From contig NZ_JTDB02000002.1 in the NCBI RefSeq assembly GCF_000785435.2, positions 972,284 to 1,036,283 on the forward strand: a stretch of DNA of 64,000 bases, given 5' to 3'. Under the pieces are notes generated by a model that saw nothing but the letters and a program-made list of their open reading frames with translations, had not been told where the DNA came from and did not search any database. A program made the translations under genes and the position numbers. Source of the DNA: Paraburkholderia sacchari (GTDB taxonomy: Bacteria; Pseudomonadota; Gammaproteobacteria; Burkholderiales; Burkholderiaceae). Shown here piece by piece: positions 43,576 through 52,773 of the stretch; within the stretch, counting starts at the first letter, position 1, and the number at the start of each line of letters is the position of its first letter.

Positions 43576-44517
43576 TCAAAGCTCGTAGGTCTCGTGCTCG
43601 CCCTTGAGCGCCTGCTCGATCAGCTTGCGGTTCAGGCTCGGCGAGAGCAGCTCCACCAGCGTATAGACGTAGCTGCGCAGATACGCGCCCTGTTTGAGCG
43701 CCACGCGTGTCACGTTGCTGCCGAACAGATGGCCTACCGGCACTGCGCGCAGATGGCGGTCGCGTTCGGCGTTGAACGCGATGTCGGCCATGATGCCTAC
43801 GCCCAGGCCCAGTTCCACATAGGTCTTGATCACGTCCGCGTCGATGGCTTCGAGCACGATGTCGGGCGAGAGGCCGCGCAGGCGGAACGCGTCGTTGATC
43901 TTGGTGCGGCCCGCGAATGCGTTGTCGTAAGTGATGAGCGGAAATTGGGCCAGATCGTCGAGCGAGAGCGGTTTGCGTTCGAGCAGCGGATGGTCCGGCA
44001 GCATCATCGCCACGTGGTGCCAGGTGAAGCAGGGCAGCGACACCAGTTCCTTGTAGCCGGAAATGGCCTCGGTCGCGATGCAGAGGTCGGCCTGGTCGTG
44101 CAGCACCATCTCCGCTACCTGCGTGGGGCTGCCTTGCAGAATCGAAAGGTGCACCTTCGGGAAGCGCCGCTTGAATTCGGCGATGGCGGCCGGCAGCGAG
44201 TAACGCGCCTGGGTGTGCGTGGCGGCGATGGTCAAGTTGCCCTGGTCCTGCGCGGCGTAGTCCTTGCCTACGCGCTTGAGGCTCTCCACCTCCTGCAGGA
44301 TGCGCTCCACCGAGGCCAGGATGATGCGCCCCGGCTCCGTGAGCGAGCGCACGCGCTTGCCGTGGCGCGTAAAGATTTCGACCCCGAGTTCATCCTCCAA
44401 CTCGATGATGGCCTTCGAGACGCCCGGCTGGCTTGTATACAGGGCCTTGGCCGCCTCCGTGAGATTGAAATTCTGGCGCACGGCCTCGCGCACGAAGCGG
44501 AACTGGTGGAGGTTCAT
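43576..44517 (-). CDS. cysB: CysB-family LysR-type regulator
   Basis: A 313-residue LysR-type regulator. The N-terminal helix-turn-helix MNLHQFRFVREAVRQNFNLTEAAKALYTSQPGVSKAI is the CysB/Cbl signature, and the effector domain has ATHTQARYSLPAAI and GSPTQVAEMV, both typical of CysB (sulfate or N-acetylserine/APS sensing). Divergent transcription from cysI supports control of the sulfate operon. Burkholderia can carry a second paralogue (SsuR type), so the name is by similarity. Confidence 0.9.
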   Translation of the reverse strand: MNLHQFRFVREAVRQNFNLTEAAKALYTSQPGVSKAIIELEDELGVEIFTRHGKRVRSLTEPGRIILASVERILQEVESLKRVGKDYAAQDQGNLTIAATHTQARYSLPAAIAEFKRRFPKVHLSILQGSPTQVAEMVLHDQADLCIATEAISGYKELVSLPCFTWHHVAMMLPDHPLLERKPLSLDDLAQFPLITYDNAFAGRTKINDAFRLRGLSPDIVLEAIDADVIKTYVELGLGVGIMADIAFNAERDRHLRAVPVGHLFGSNVTRVALKQGAYLRSYVYTLVELLSPSLNRKLIEQALKGEHETYEL

Positions 44518-44742
44518 ATATAACCCACTGGCATATCAAGCTGATTTTTAGATCGTTTGAAATATAAGGCGAGTTTATTACCATTCCTCCAAGTTTTTCA
44601 ATATGGATATCTGTTTTGGTCATTAGCAAAGGAATGGTGCAGTTCGAACGCGCCGTCCGGAAGCCGGATCAAGACGGTCGAATCGAATCGGAGCGCGCGG
44701 CGTAACCGGAACGCTGCGAATGAACAACCCTGGGGTCCCCGA
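44518..44742. promoter_or_regulatory. Divergent cysB-cysI regulatory region
   Basis: About 225 bp between divergent genes. CCATTCCT (44581-44588) and AGGAATGG (44630-44637) form an 8-bp inverted repeat 41 bp apart. AT-rich sequence lies between 44535 and 44630, which fits a long CysB-type binding region. No precise -35/-10 assignment was possible. Confidence 0.5.
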
Positions 44743-46422
44743 ATGTACCAATACGATCAGTACGACCAGACCATCGTTGACGAACGCGTCGCGCAATACA
44801 GTGACCAGGTTCGCCGGCGCCTCTCGGGCGAATTGAGCGAGGAAGAATTCCGCCCGCTGCGCCTGCAGAACGGCCTGTACTACCAGCGCCACGCGTACAT
44901 GCACCGCATCGCGATTCCTTACGGCAACCTGCGCAGCGACCAGTTGCGCATGCTCGCCACCATCGCGCGCGAGCACGACCGCGGCTACGGCCACTTCTCG
45001 ACGCGTTCGAACATCCAGTACAACTGGATCAAGCTCGAGGAAACGCCGGAAATCCTGCGCAAGCTCGCCTCGGTGCAGATGCACGGCATCCAGACCTCGG
45101 GCAACTGCATCCGCAACATCACCGCTGACCAGTTCGCGGGCGTCGCGCCCGACGAAGTCGTCGATCCGCGCCCGTGGGCCGAGATCATGCGCCAGTGGTC
45201 GACGTTCCACCCCGAGTTCGCGTGGCTGCCGCGCAAGTTCAAGATTGCGGTCTCCGGCTCGAAGGAAGACCGCGCCGCGGTGCAGATCCACGACCTGGGC
45301 GTCTACCTCGAACGCAATGAGAAGGGCGAAGTGGTCGCCAGCATTCTCGCGGGCGGCGGTCTCGGCCGCACGCCGATCATCGGCGCAATCATCAAGCGTG
45401 ATCTGCCGTGGCAGCATTTGCTGACCTACTGCGAAGCCGTGCTGCGCGTGTACAACCGCTACGGCCGCCGCGACAACCTCTACAAGGCGCGCATCAAGAT
45501 TCTCGTGAAGGCGCTCTCGCCGGCGAAGTTCGCCGAGCAGGTGGAAGAGGAGTGGCAGCACTTGAAGGACGGCCCCTCGACGCTCACGCAGGAAGAGCTC
45601 GATCGCGTCTCGCAGCACTTCGTGCCGCCGACCTACGAAAAGCTCGCCGACACCGATGCGTCGTACGAGAAGCATCTGCTGGAAAGCCGCGCATTCGCGC
45701 GCTGGGTCGAGCGCAACGTGCGCCCGCACCGCGTGCCGGGCTACGCGTCGGTCACGATCTCGCTCAAGCCGCGCAACATCGCGCCGGGCGACGCCACCGA
45801 TGCGCAAATGGAAGCCGTGGCCGACTGGGCAGACGAGTACTCGTTCGGCCAGATCCGCGTCTCGCACGAGCAGAACCTGATTCTCGCCGACGTCAAGAAG
45901 CGCGACCTCTACGCGCTCTGGGAAAAGGCGAAGGCGCAAGGCTTTGCCACGGCGAACATCGGCTTGTTGACGGACATCATCGCGTGCCCGGGCGGCGACT
46001 TCTGCTCGCTCGCGAATGCGAAGTCGATCCCCATCGCGCTTGCGATCCAGGAGCGTTTCGACAACCTCGATTTCGTCCACGACCTCGGCGACCTGTCGTT
46101 CAACATCTCGGGCTGCATGAACTCGTGCGGTCACCATCACGTCGGCAACATCGGCGTGCTGGGCGTCGATAAGGACGGCTCGGAGTGGTACCAGGTGTCG
46201 CTCGGCGGCGAACAGGGCAATGGCGCCAACGGCGCGCGCCTTGGCCGCGTGATCGGCCCGTCGTTCTCGGCTGAAGAGATGCCCGACGTGGTGCAAAAGG
46301 TGATCGACACGTTCGTCGAGCACCGCATCGACGGCGAGCGCTTCATCGACACGTACGACCGCATCGGCATGGCGCCCTTCAAGGAGCGCGTGTACGCATC
46401 GCGCCAGCCGGCCCACGCCTGA
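44743..46422 (+). CDS. cysI: Sulfite reductase, hemoprotein beta subunit
   Basis: A 559-residue sirohaem/4Fe-4S reductase that converts sulfite to sulfide with six electrons. The cluster cysteines are visible as C415-x5-C421 (CPGGDFC) and C458-x3-C462 (GCMNSCGHH). The N-terminal half has RNITADQFAGV and the ferredoxin-like domains. The start MYQYDQYDQTIVDERV is chosen from context; the frame upstream is open but not conserved. No cysJ flavoprotein follows; the next gene encodes DUF934. Confidence 0.95.
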   Translation: MYQYDQYDQTIVDERVAQYSDQVRRRLSGELSEEEFRPLRLQNGLYYQRHAYMHRIAIPYGNLRSDQLRMLATIAREHDRGYGHFSTRSNIQYNWIKLEETPEILRKLASVQMHGIQTSGNCIRNITADQFAGVAPDEVVDPRPWAEIMRQWSTFHPEFAWLPRKFKIAVSGSKEDRAAVQIHDLGVYLERNEKGEVVASILAGGGLGRTPIIGAIIKRDLPWQHLLTYCEAVLRVYNRYGRRDNLYKARIKILVKALSPAKFAEQVEEEWQHLKDGPSTLTQEELDRVSQHFVPPTYEKLADTDASYEKHLLESRAFARWVERNVRPHRVPGYASVTISLKPRNIAPGDATDAQMEAVADWADEYSFGQIRVSHEQNLILADVKKRDLYALWEKAKAQGFATANIGLLTDIIACPGGDFCSLANAKSIPIALAIQERFDNLDFVHDLGDLSFNISGCMNSCGHHHVGNIGVLGVDKDGSEWYQVSLGGEQGNGANGARLGRVIGPSFSAEEMPDVVQKVIDTFVEHRIDGERFIDTYDRIGMAPFKERVYASRQPAHA

Positions 46423-46449
46423 ACGCAACGAGACACGAGAGCAAGAGCA

Positions 46450-46995
46450 ATGACATTGATCATCAAAAATCGCGAGATCGTTGAAGACAACTGGCAAGTC
46501 GTGCGTGCCGCCGAAGACGGCGCGCTGCCTGAAGTGTCCGCGCTGCCGGCCGGCAAGGTGCTGGTGCCGCTCGCGCTGTGGCAGGCGCAACGCGACGCGC
46601 TGGTCGCTTCGCGCGCCAAGGACGAACTCGGCGTGTGGCTCGCGCCGGACAGCGAACCGGCCGACATCGCCGGCGACTTCGAGAAGATCGCGCTGATCGG
46701 CGTGGACTTCCCGGTGTTCCGCGACGGCCGCGGCTATTCGATCGGGCGTCTGTTGCGCGAGCGTTTTGGCTACAAGGGTGAGCTGCGAGCGATCGGCGAC
46801 GTGCTGCGCGACCAGTTGCGTTTCTACGAGCGCTGCGGTTTCGATTCGTACGCCGTGCGCGCCGACAAGGACATCAAGGACGCACTGAACGCGTTCACGG
46901 AGTTCACCGTGCAGTACCAGGGCGCGTTCGACGAGCCGTCGCCGCTGTTTCGCCGCCGCCTCGCCCAGCAAGCACAACAGGGCGCCGCAGCATGA
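46450..46995 (+). CDS. DUF934 protein (oxidoreductase-associated)
   Basis: A 181-residue soluble protein of the DUF934 family, with VPLALWQAQRDALVASRAKDELGVWLAPDSEPADI and the conserved DFPVFRDGRGYSIGRLLRERFGYKGELRAIGDVLRDQLRFYERCGFDSY. It is found next to cysI-type sulfite reductases that lack cysJ in many beta-proteobacteria. The function is unknown, and a role in electron supply or assembly is a guess. Its stop overlaps the cysH ATG (ATGA). Confidence 0.9.
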   Translation: MTLIIKNREIVEDNWQVVRAAEDGALPEVSALPAGKVLVPLALWQAQRDALVASRAKDELGVWLAPDSEPADIAGDFEKIALIGVDFPVFRDGRGYSIGRLLRERFGYKGELRAIGDVLRDQLRFYERCGFDSYAVRADKDIKDALNAFTEFTVQYQGAFDEPSPLFRRRLAQQAQQGAAA

Positions 46996-47771
46996 GCGCC
47001 GCTTCGGACACCGCAGTTGACGCTTCGGCCAACGAAATCACGGCGGAATTGCAGGCGAAGATCGAGCGCCTCGACGCGCTGCTCGATTCGATCGCCGCGC
47101 GCCACGCGAACGTGAAGCTCGCGAGCAGCCTCGCAGCCGAAGACATGCTGCTCACCCACGCGATCCTCTCGCGCGGCGTGAAAATCGGCGTCTTCTCGCT
47201 GAACACGGGCCGCCTGCATGCGGAAACGCTCGCCATGATCGACCGCGTGCGCGAGCGCTACGGCTACGAGATCGAGCAGTTTCATCCGCAACAGGATGCT
47301 GTCGATGAATACGTCGCGCAGCACGGCCTGAATGCGTTTTACGAGAGCATCGATCTGCGCAAGCGCTGCTGCGAGATCCGTAAGGTCGAGCCGCTGAACC
47401 GCGCGCTTTCCGATGTTTCGGCCTGGGTCACGGGCCAGCGTCGCGAGCAGTCGGTCACGCGTGCGGAACTGCACGAGGAAGAGCAGGACGGCGCGCGCGG
47501 CATCGCCAAGTTCAATCCGCTCGCGGACTGGACCGAGGCCGAAGTGTGGGCGTATCTGCGCGCCTTCGACGTGCCCGTGAACCCGCTGCACGCGCGCGGC
47601 TACCCGAGCATCGGCTGCGAGCCCTGTACGCGGGCCGTGCGTCCGGGCGAAGACAGCCGGGCGGGCCGCTGGTGGTGGGAGTCGCGCGACACGAAGGAAT
47701 GCGGGCTGCACATCACGTCGGTTTCCGCGATTCCGGTCGTGCAAGCGCCGGCCGCCGGGGGCACCAAGTAG
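46992..47771 (+). CDS. cysH: Adenylyl-sulfate (APS) reductase
   Basis: A 259-residue thioredoxin-dependent reductase. The paired cysteines KRCCEIRKVEPL (near residue 126) and C-x2-C (GCEPC, near 210) that bind a 4Fe-4S cluster mark it as an APS rather than a PAPS reductase. The PP-loop-like KLASSLAAEDMLLTHAI and the C-terminal KECGLH with the catalytic cysteine are present. It reduces APS to sulfite. The pathway therefore does not need cysC, which is absent here. Confidence 0.94.
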   Translation: MSAASDTAVDASANEITAELQAKIERLDALLDSIAARHANVKLASSLAAEDMLLTHAILSRGVKIGVFSLNTGRLHAETLAMIDRVRERYGYEIEQFHPQQDAVDEYVAQHGLNAFYESIDLRKRCCEIRKVEPLNRALSDVSAWVTGQRREQSVTRAELHEEEQDGARGIAKFNPLADWTEAEVWAYLRAFDVPVNPLHARGYPSIGCEPCTRAVRPGEDSRAGRWWWESRDTKECGLHITSVSAIPVVQAPAAGGTK

Positions 47772-47880
47772 GATTAAAAGTTGGCGCGCGAGGGGATTTC
47801 CCAGTGCGCGCCGTCGTAGAGCAAGCATGCAGCGTCGTATGGCGAGTGCCGCGCGGCGCGAATCTCCGAAGGATCTCACT

Positions 47881-48843
47881 ATGAGCACGACGCTCGAACC
47901 CACTGTGAACGCGCCGCTGAACGTCACCGCCAACCGCATGGACCATCTCGACTGGCTCGAAGCCGAGTCGATCCACATCCTGCGCGAACTCGTTGCCGAG
48001 TGCAGCAAGCCTGCGCTGCTGTTCTCGGGCGGCAAGGACTCGGTGGTGGTGCTGGCGCTCGCATTGAAGGCCTTCGGCCTCGGCGCGAATCGCAAGACCT
48101 CGCTGCCGTTCCCGCTCGTGCACATCGACACGGGCCACAACTACGAAGAGGTGATCGACTTCCGCGATCGCCGCGCTGCCGAAATCGGCGCCGAACTCGT
48201 GGTGGGCCACGTCGAAGATTCGATCAAGAAGGGCACCGTGCGCCTGCGCCGCGAAACCGATTCGCGCAATGCCGCCCAGGCCGTCACGCTGCTCGAAACC
48301 ATCGAGCAATACGGCTACACGGCGATGATTGGCGGCGCGCGCCGCGACGAAGAGAAGGCCCGCGCGAAGGAGCGCATCTTCTCGTTCCGCGACGAATTCG
48401 GCCAGTGGGACCCGAAGGCTCAGCGTCCGGAACTGTGGAGCCTCTACAACGCGCGCCTGCACAACGGGGAGCACCTGCGCGTGTTTCCGATCTCGAACTG
48501 GACGGAACTGGACGTGTGGCAATACATCGAGCGCGAGAAGCTCGAACTGCCGTCGATCTACTACGCGCACCAGCGCGAGATCGTGCGCCGCAACGGCCTG
48601 CTCGTGCCGGTCACGCCGCTCACGCCGATGAAGGATGGCGAAGTCAGCGAAATGGCGCAGGTGCGTTTCCGCACGGTGGGCGACATCAGCTGCACGTGCC
48701 CGGTGGAAAGCGATGCCGACAACGTCGAGAAGATCATCGCCGAGACGGCCGTGACCGAAATCACGGAACGTGGAGCTACGCGCATGGACGACCAGGCGTC
48801 GGAAGCCGCGATGGAACAGCGCAAGAAGCAAGGTTATTTCTAA
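47881..48843 (+). CDS. cysD: Sulfate adenylyltransferase subunit 2
   Basis: A 320-residue PP-loop ATP pyrophosphatase that forms APS from sulfate and ATP with the GTPase CysN. The PP-loop SGGKDS is at about residues 49-54; HIDTGHNYEE and FRTVGDISCTCPV are family motifs. ATG 47881 fits the family start; an ATG 18 codons earlier would add a basic leader. cysN begins 25 bp after its stop. Confidence 0.95.
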   Translation: MSTTLEPTVNAPLNVTANRMDHLDWLEAESIHILRELVAECSKPALLFSGGKDSVVVLALALKAFGLGANRKTSLPFPLVHIDTGHNYEEVIDFRDRRAAEIGAELVVGHVEDSIKKGTVRLRRETDSRNAAQAVTLLETIEQYGYTAMIGGARRDEEKARAKERIFSFRDEFGQWDPKAQRPELWSLYNARLHNGEHLRVFPISNWTELDVWQYIEREKLELPSIYYAHQREIVRRNGLLVPVTPLTPMKDGEVSEMAQVRFRTVGDISCTCPVESDADNVEKIIAETAVTEITERGATRMDDQASEAAMEQRKKQGYF

Positions 48844-48868
48844 AGAGCACGCAGAGGAAGAAACGAAT

Positions 48869-50197
48869 ATGGTTCGCATTGAGCAACCCGCGCATCAACC
48901 TGAAGACCTCGGCGTGCTGCGCTTCATCACGGCCGGCAGCGTGGACGACGGCAAGAGCACGCTGATCGGCCGCCTGCTGTACGACAGCAAGGCGGTTTTG
49001 AGCGACCAGCTTTCGGCGCTCTCGCGCGCGAAGAACAAGCGCACCGTGGGCGACGAGATCGACCTGTCGCTGCTCACCGACGGCCTCGAAGCCGAGCGCG
49101 AGCAGGGCATCACGATCGACGTGGCGTACCGCTACTTCGCCACGGCCCGCCGCAAGTTCATCATCGCCGACACGCCGGGCCACGAGCAGTACACGCGCAA
49201 CATGGTCACGGGTGCTTCCACTGCCCACGCCGCGATCATCCTGATCGACGCCACGCGCGTGACGGTCGAGAACGGCGTGACGCAACTGCTGCCGCAAACC
49301 AAGCGCCACAGCGCGATCGTCAAGCTGCTGGGCCTCCAGCACGTGATCGTCGCGATCAACAAGATGGATTTGGTCGACTACAGCGAAGCCACCTTCGACC
49401 TGATCCGCGACGCCTATGTGGCCCTCGCGCGCCAACTCGGTCTCGCGAACGTGCGCTTCGTGCCGGTTTCGGCGCTCAAGGGCGATAACATCGTGGCCGC
49501 GAGCGAGCGCATGCCGTGGTATGCGGGCGAGCCGCTGCTCGACGTGCTCGAGGCGCTGCCGGTCGAGCAGGCCACCGGCGACGCGCTGCGCTTCCCGGTT
49601 CAGTGGGTCGCGCGCCAGGACGGTTCGAGCGCCGACGACTTCCGCGGCTACATGGGCCGCGTCGAAGCGGGCGAAGTGAAGCTCGGCGACGCCATCACCG
49701 TGCTGCCGGCCGGCCGCGCGGCCACGGTGGCCGAGATCATCGCGCCGGTGCCGGGCGGCACCGCGCAAGTCGACCGCGCGTTCGCGGGCCAGACCGTCAC
49801 GATCCGCCTTGCCGAAGACGTGGACGTTTCGCGCGGCGACACCTTCGTGCCGGCCTCGGACGACACGCAGCCGGCGAAGAAGCTCGAAGCGGACCTCTGC
49901 TGGTTCGACGAAGAGCCGCTCTCGCTGCAGCGCAAGTACCTGCTCAAGCAGACCACGAGCACGGTGTTCGCGAAGATCGGCGCGGTCAAGGAAGTGCTCG
50001 ACGTGCATACGCTCTCGCACGCCACCGACCGCCACAACCTCGCGATGAACGACATTGGCCGCGTGGCGCTCACGCTGCAAAAGCCGGTCGTCGCGGACCT
50101 GTATGATGTGCACCCCGGCACCGGCGCGTTCGTTCTCATCGACGAGGCGACGCATCACACGGTGGCCGCAGGCATGATTCGCGCGGTTGCCGCCTGA
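48869..50197 (+). CDS. cysN: Sulfate adenylyltransferase subunit 1 (GTPase)
   Basis: A 442-residue elongation-factor-like GTPase that drives sulfate activation. G1 is GSVDDGKST (about 23-31), G3 DTPGH near 100 and G4 NKMD near 156. It lacks the C-terminal APS kinase (CysC) domain found in the longer CysNC fusions. The start MVRIEQPAHQPEDLG was chosen after the cysD stop; a longer open frame overlaps cysD. Confidence 0.95.
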   Translation: MVRIEQPAHQPEDLGVLRFITAGSVDDGKSTLIGRLLYDSKAVLSDQLSALSRAKNKRTVGDEIDLSLLTDGLEAEREQGITIDVAYRYFATARRKFIIADTPGHEQYTRNMVTGASTAHAAIILIDATRVTVENGVTQLLPQTKRHSAIVKLLGLQHVIVAINKMDLVDYSEATFDLIRDAYVALARQLGLANVRFVPVSALKGDNIVAASERMPWYAGEPLLDVLEALPVEQATGDALRFPVQWVARQDGSSADDFRGYMGRVEAGEVKLGDAITVLPAGRAATVAEIIAPVPGGTAQVDRAFAGQTVTIRLAEDVDVSRGDTFVPASDDTQPAKKLEADLCWFDEEPLSLQRKYLLKQTTSTVFAKIGAVKEVLDVHTLSHATDRHNLAMNDIGRVALTLQKPVVADLYDVHPGTGAFVLIDEATHHTVAAGMIRAVAA

Positions 50198-50294
50198 CGC
50201 GGCACGGCGCGAACGTGGCAGCGCGCCGCCGCCAGGGTTTGAAGGCGTTAAGGCGTCCAAAGGCGGCGCGCCGACACAGGAGTCAACGAGGCAA

Positions 50295-51068
50295 ATGGGC
50301 AAGGTTTATCTGATTGGCGCCGGACCGGGCGCGGCGGATCTCATCACGGTGCGCGGCGCGCGCCTGCTCGCGAAAGCGCAGGTCGTGCTGCACGATGCGC
50401 TCGTCGAGCCGGCAATGCTGGATTACGCCCCGCAGGACGCGAAGTTCATCGCGGTGGGCAAGCGTTGCGGACAGCGCTCGACGGCGCAGCATTTCATCAA
50501 CAAGCAGATCGTGGACGCGGCGCGCGAGCATGACGTAGTGGTGCGCCTGAAGGGCGGCGATCCGATGCTGTTCGGTCGCGCCGACGAAGAGATGCGCGCG
50601 CTCGAAGCGGCGGGCATCGAGTACGAGATCGTGCCGGGCATCACGGCCGCGCTGGCAAGCGCCGCCACGCTGCAACGCTCGCTCACGCTTCGCGGCGTGT
50701 CGCGCAGCGTCGCGCTCGCGACGTACTCGCGCGCGGCGGGCAGCGAGGAGATCCGCGAGCAGGTCAACGCCGATTCGCTGGTGTTCTACATGGGCCGCGA
50801 CAGCGCGCCGGAAATCGCGCGCCAGCTGATCGAAGCGGGCCGCGCGGGCGCGACGCCGGTGGCGATCGTCGAGGCCTGCAGCACGGCGCGCGAACGCACG
50901 CTCACGCTGACGCTGGCGGGCCTTGAAGCGGGCGAGGCGCAAGACTGGCTCGATCCGGTGCAGCCGAGCCTGCTCATGATCGGCGAGGCTTTTGCCGAGC
51001 GGTCGGTGCAGCAGATGCAAGCCGAAGATGAGGCACAGGACGAAGCGCCGGGCCGCAGGGCGGCCTGA
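50295..51068 (+). CDS. cobA: Uroporphyrinogen-III C-methyltransferase
   Basis: A 257-residue SAM-dependent SUMT that methylates uroporphyrinogen III twice to precorrin-2 for sirohaem. Signatures are VYLIGAGPGAADLITVRGARLL at the start and VVRLKGGDPMLFGRADEE near 80. It lacks the N-terminal CysG oxidase/chelatase domain, so the remaining steps need a separate protein; CbiX, encoded convergently next door, is a candidate for the chelatase. It is the last gene of the cys operon, and its product supports CysI. Confidence 0.93.
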   Translation: MGKVYLIGAGPGAADLITVRGARLLAKAQVVLHDALVEPAMLDYAPQDAKFIAVGKRCGQRSTAQHFINKQIVDAAREHDVVVRLKGGDPMLFGRADEEMRALEAAGIEYEIVPGITAALASAATLQRSLTLRGVSRSVALATYSRAAGSEEIREQVNADSLVFYMGRDSAPEIARQLIEAGRAGATPVAIVEACSTARERTLTLTLAGLEAGEAQDWLDPVQPSLLMIGEAFAERSVQQMQAEDEAQDEAPGRRAA

Positions 51069-51104
51069 GGCAGCGAAGAAACAACAGGGGTAGTAGAACA
51101 GGCA

Positions 51105-51135
51105 ACGGGCCGCTCGATATGTAGCGGCCCGTTTG
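51105..51135 (+). terminator. Terminator between cobA and cbiX
   Basis: ACGGGCCGCT (51105-51114) pairs perfectly with AGCGGCCCGT (51123-51132), loop CGATATGT, followed by TTGCTTT. It separates convergent genes and may act in both directions. Confidence 0.75.
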
Positions 51136-51182
51136 CTTTGGTGCGTGCCTCAGCGGGCTGGCGGGCTAGTGCGCCCGTGCGC

Positions 51183-51560
51183 TTAGTCGCGCTCCTGCGC
51201 AAGACAGTACTGCACGATCGCGTCGAGTACGCCGTCGTCTTCGCCCACGGCGCTCGCGCACGAGAGCCGCACATTCGGGTGTGCAGCCTGGCATTGCGCG
51301 ATGAGCGCGGGCAAGTCGCGCCGGATATGGCCACCCTGGCCGAAGAACACCGGCACCACCGTGATGGCGTCGCAGCCCAGCGCCGCTTGCTCGGCGATGG
51401 CCTCGGGCAAGCTCGGCTCCATGAGTTCGAGGAAGGCGAGACTCACGGGCCGCGCCGCGCCGCGCGTGGCGGCGAGCTTGCCCGCGAGCCGCGTGAACGG
51501 CTCTTTCCAGCGCGCATCGCGCGCGCCGTGGCCAAAGAGAATCATGCCGTGCGTGCCCAT
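51183..51560 (-). CDS. cbiX: CbiX-type sirohydrochlorin chelatase
   Basis: A 125-residue short CbiX (single-domain class II chelatase). It has GMILFGHGARDARWKEPF, whose His is a metal-binding or catalytic residue, and VVPVFFGQGGHIRRDLP, with the second His. This small form inserts iron for sirohaem or cobalt for cobalamin. Its position next to cobA and cysI favours iron and sirohaem. Confidence 0.9.
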   Translation of the reverse strand: MGTHGMILFGHGARDARWKEPFTRLAGKLAATRGAARPVSLAFLELMEPSLPEAIAEQAALGCDAITVVPVFFGQGGHIRRDLPALIAQCQAAHPNVRLSCASAVGEDDGVLDAIVQYCLAQERD

Positions 51561-51621
51561 CGCCGTATTTTCCCGAGGAGCGTGGTCTGGCCGCCGTAGA
51601 TACCGGCGCGTCAGATCGACG

Positions 51622-52770
51622 TCAGTGCCGGTCGACCCATTTCAGGCCGATCAGCCCGAGCGCCAGATAGATGAGACCCGGCGTCGCCGCGGTGAGCGGC
51701 GCGGGCCACGTGTTCAGTGTACCGATGTGCGAGAACAGCGTGTTCACGAGCTGGAAGCTCATGCCGAGCATGATCCCGCCGAATACCTTGACGCCCACCA
51801 CGCCCGCGCGCGTATGCAGGTACGCGAACGGCAGCGAGAGCACCAGCATCACGAACACCGCGAACGGGTAGATCAGCTTGCGCCAGAATGCGATCTCGTA
51901 GCGCTGCGTGTCCTGATGGTTTTCCGCAAGATGCTGGATATAGCGGAACAGGTTGAACATCGACATGCGATCGGGCGAGACCAGCAGCACCGAGAGAATC
52001 TGCGGCGTGAGCTCCGAGCGCAGCGAGTACTCGGGCACGGAGGTTTGCTGCGCGCGATAGACCGGGTTGAGCGCATCGGTGGGCTGGCTTGGCGGCGGCG
52101 TTACGCTGATGAGTTCGGTGTCCGTCACATCCTTGAGCAGCCAGTGCCCCGGCGGCTGATACCTGCCGCTCTTCGCGACGCGCACGTTCGAGAGCCTGAA
52201 CTGCGAATCGAATTCGTAGATGCGCACATTGGTGATGGTTGCGTCGGGCTGCAGTTCGCCCACGTTGACGAAGCGCGTGGCTTGTTCGCCGTCGGCGCGC
52301 GCGGTGAGCGTGTCCTTCACCCACACCCCCGACTTGAAGTCGGACGACACGGCGGAGCCGAGCGCTTCGAGGCGCACGCGCTCGGAGAGCTGGTCAGTGT
52401 ACGGCCCGATCACTTCGCCCATGAGGTAGGTGAGCAGCACGAGCGGAATGCCGATCTTCAGCAGCGAGCGCAGCGCTTGACCCGTTGCGAGACCGGAGAC
52501 GCGAAAGATCGTGTATTCGGAATTGGCGGCCATCTGCGCGAACACGTAGATCGCGCTGATGAGCGCCGCAACCGGAATGATTTCGTAGAGCCGCGACGGC
52601 GCCTGCAGCGAGACGCGCAGCACCGCGTACATGAACTTGTAGTTGCCGTGGCCGACCGAGTTCAGTTCGTTGATCAGGTCGAAGAAGAAGAACAGACCCG
52701 AAAACGCAAACAGGATGAACACGAAGGACACGTAGACCTGGCGTGCGAAATACTTCTCGTAGATGCGCAT
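51622..52770 (-). CDS. lptG: LPS export permease LptG
   Basis: A 382-residue LptF/LptG (YjgP/YjgQ) family permease with six helices and a periplasmic beta-jellyroll. N-terminus MRIYEKYFARQVYVSFVFILFAFSGLFFFFDLINEL and ISAIYVFAQMAANSEYTIFRVSG are typical of LptG. With LptF and LptB it extracts LPS from the inner membrane. It starts 3 bp after the lptF stop on the same strand. Confidence 0.94.
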   Translation of the reverse strand: MRIYEKYFARQVYVSFVFILFAFSGLFFFFDLINELNSVGHGNYKFMYAVLRVSLQAPSRLYEIIPVAALISAIYVFAQMAANSEYTIFRVSGLATGQALRSLLKIGIPLVLLTYLMGEVIGPYTDQLSERVRLEALGSAVSSDFKSGVWVKDTLTARADGEQATRFVNVGELQPDATITNVRIYEFDSQFRLSNVRVAKSGRYQPPGHWLLKDVTDTELISVTPPPSQPTDALNPVYRAQQTSVPEYSLRSELTPQILSVLLVSPDRMSMFNLFRYIQHLAENHQDTQRYEIAFWRKLIYPFAVFVMLVLSLPFAYLHTRAGVVGVKVFGGIMLGMSFQLVNTLFSHIGTLNTWPAPLTAATPGLIYLALGLIGLKWVDRH

Positions 52771-52773
52771 CGG

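Noticed and set aside
44623..46977. 784-codon minus-strand ORF opposite cysI and DUF934
   Set aside because: High-GC shadow frame. cysI on the plus strand has complete cluster cysteines and conserved length.
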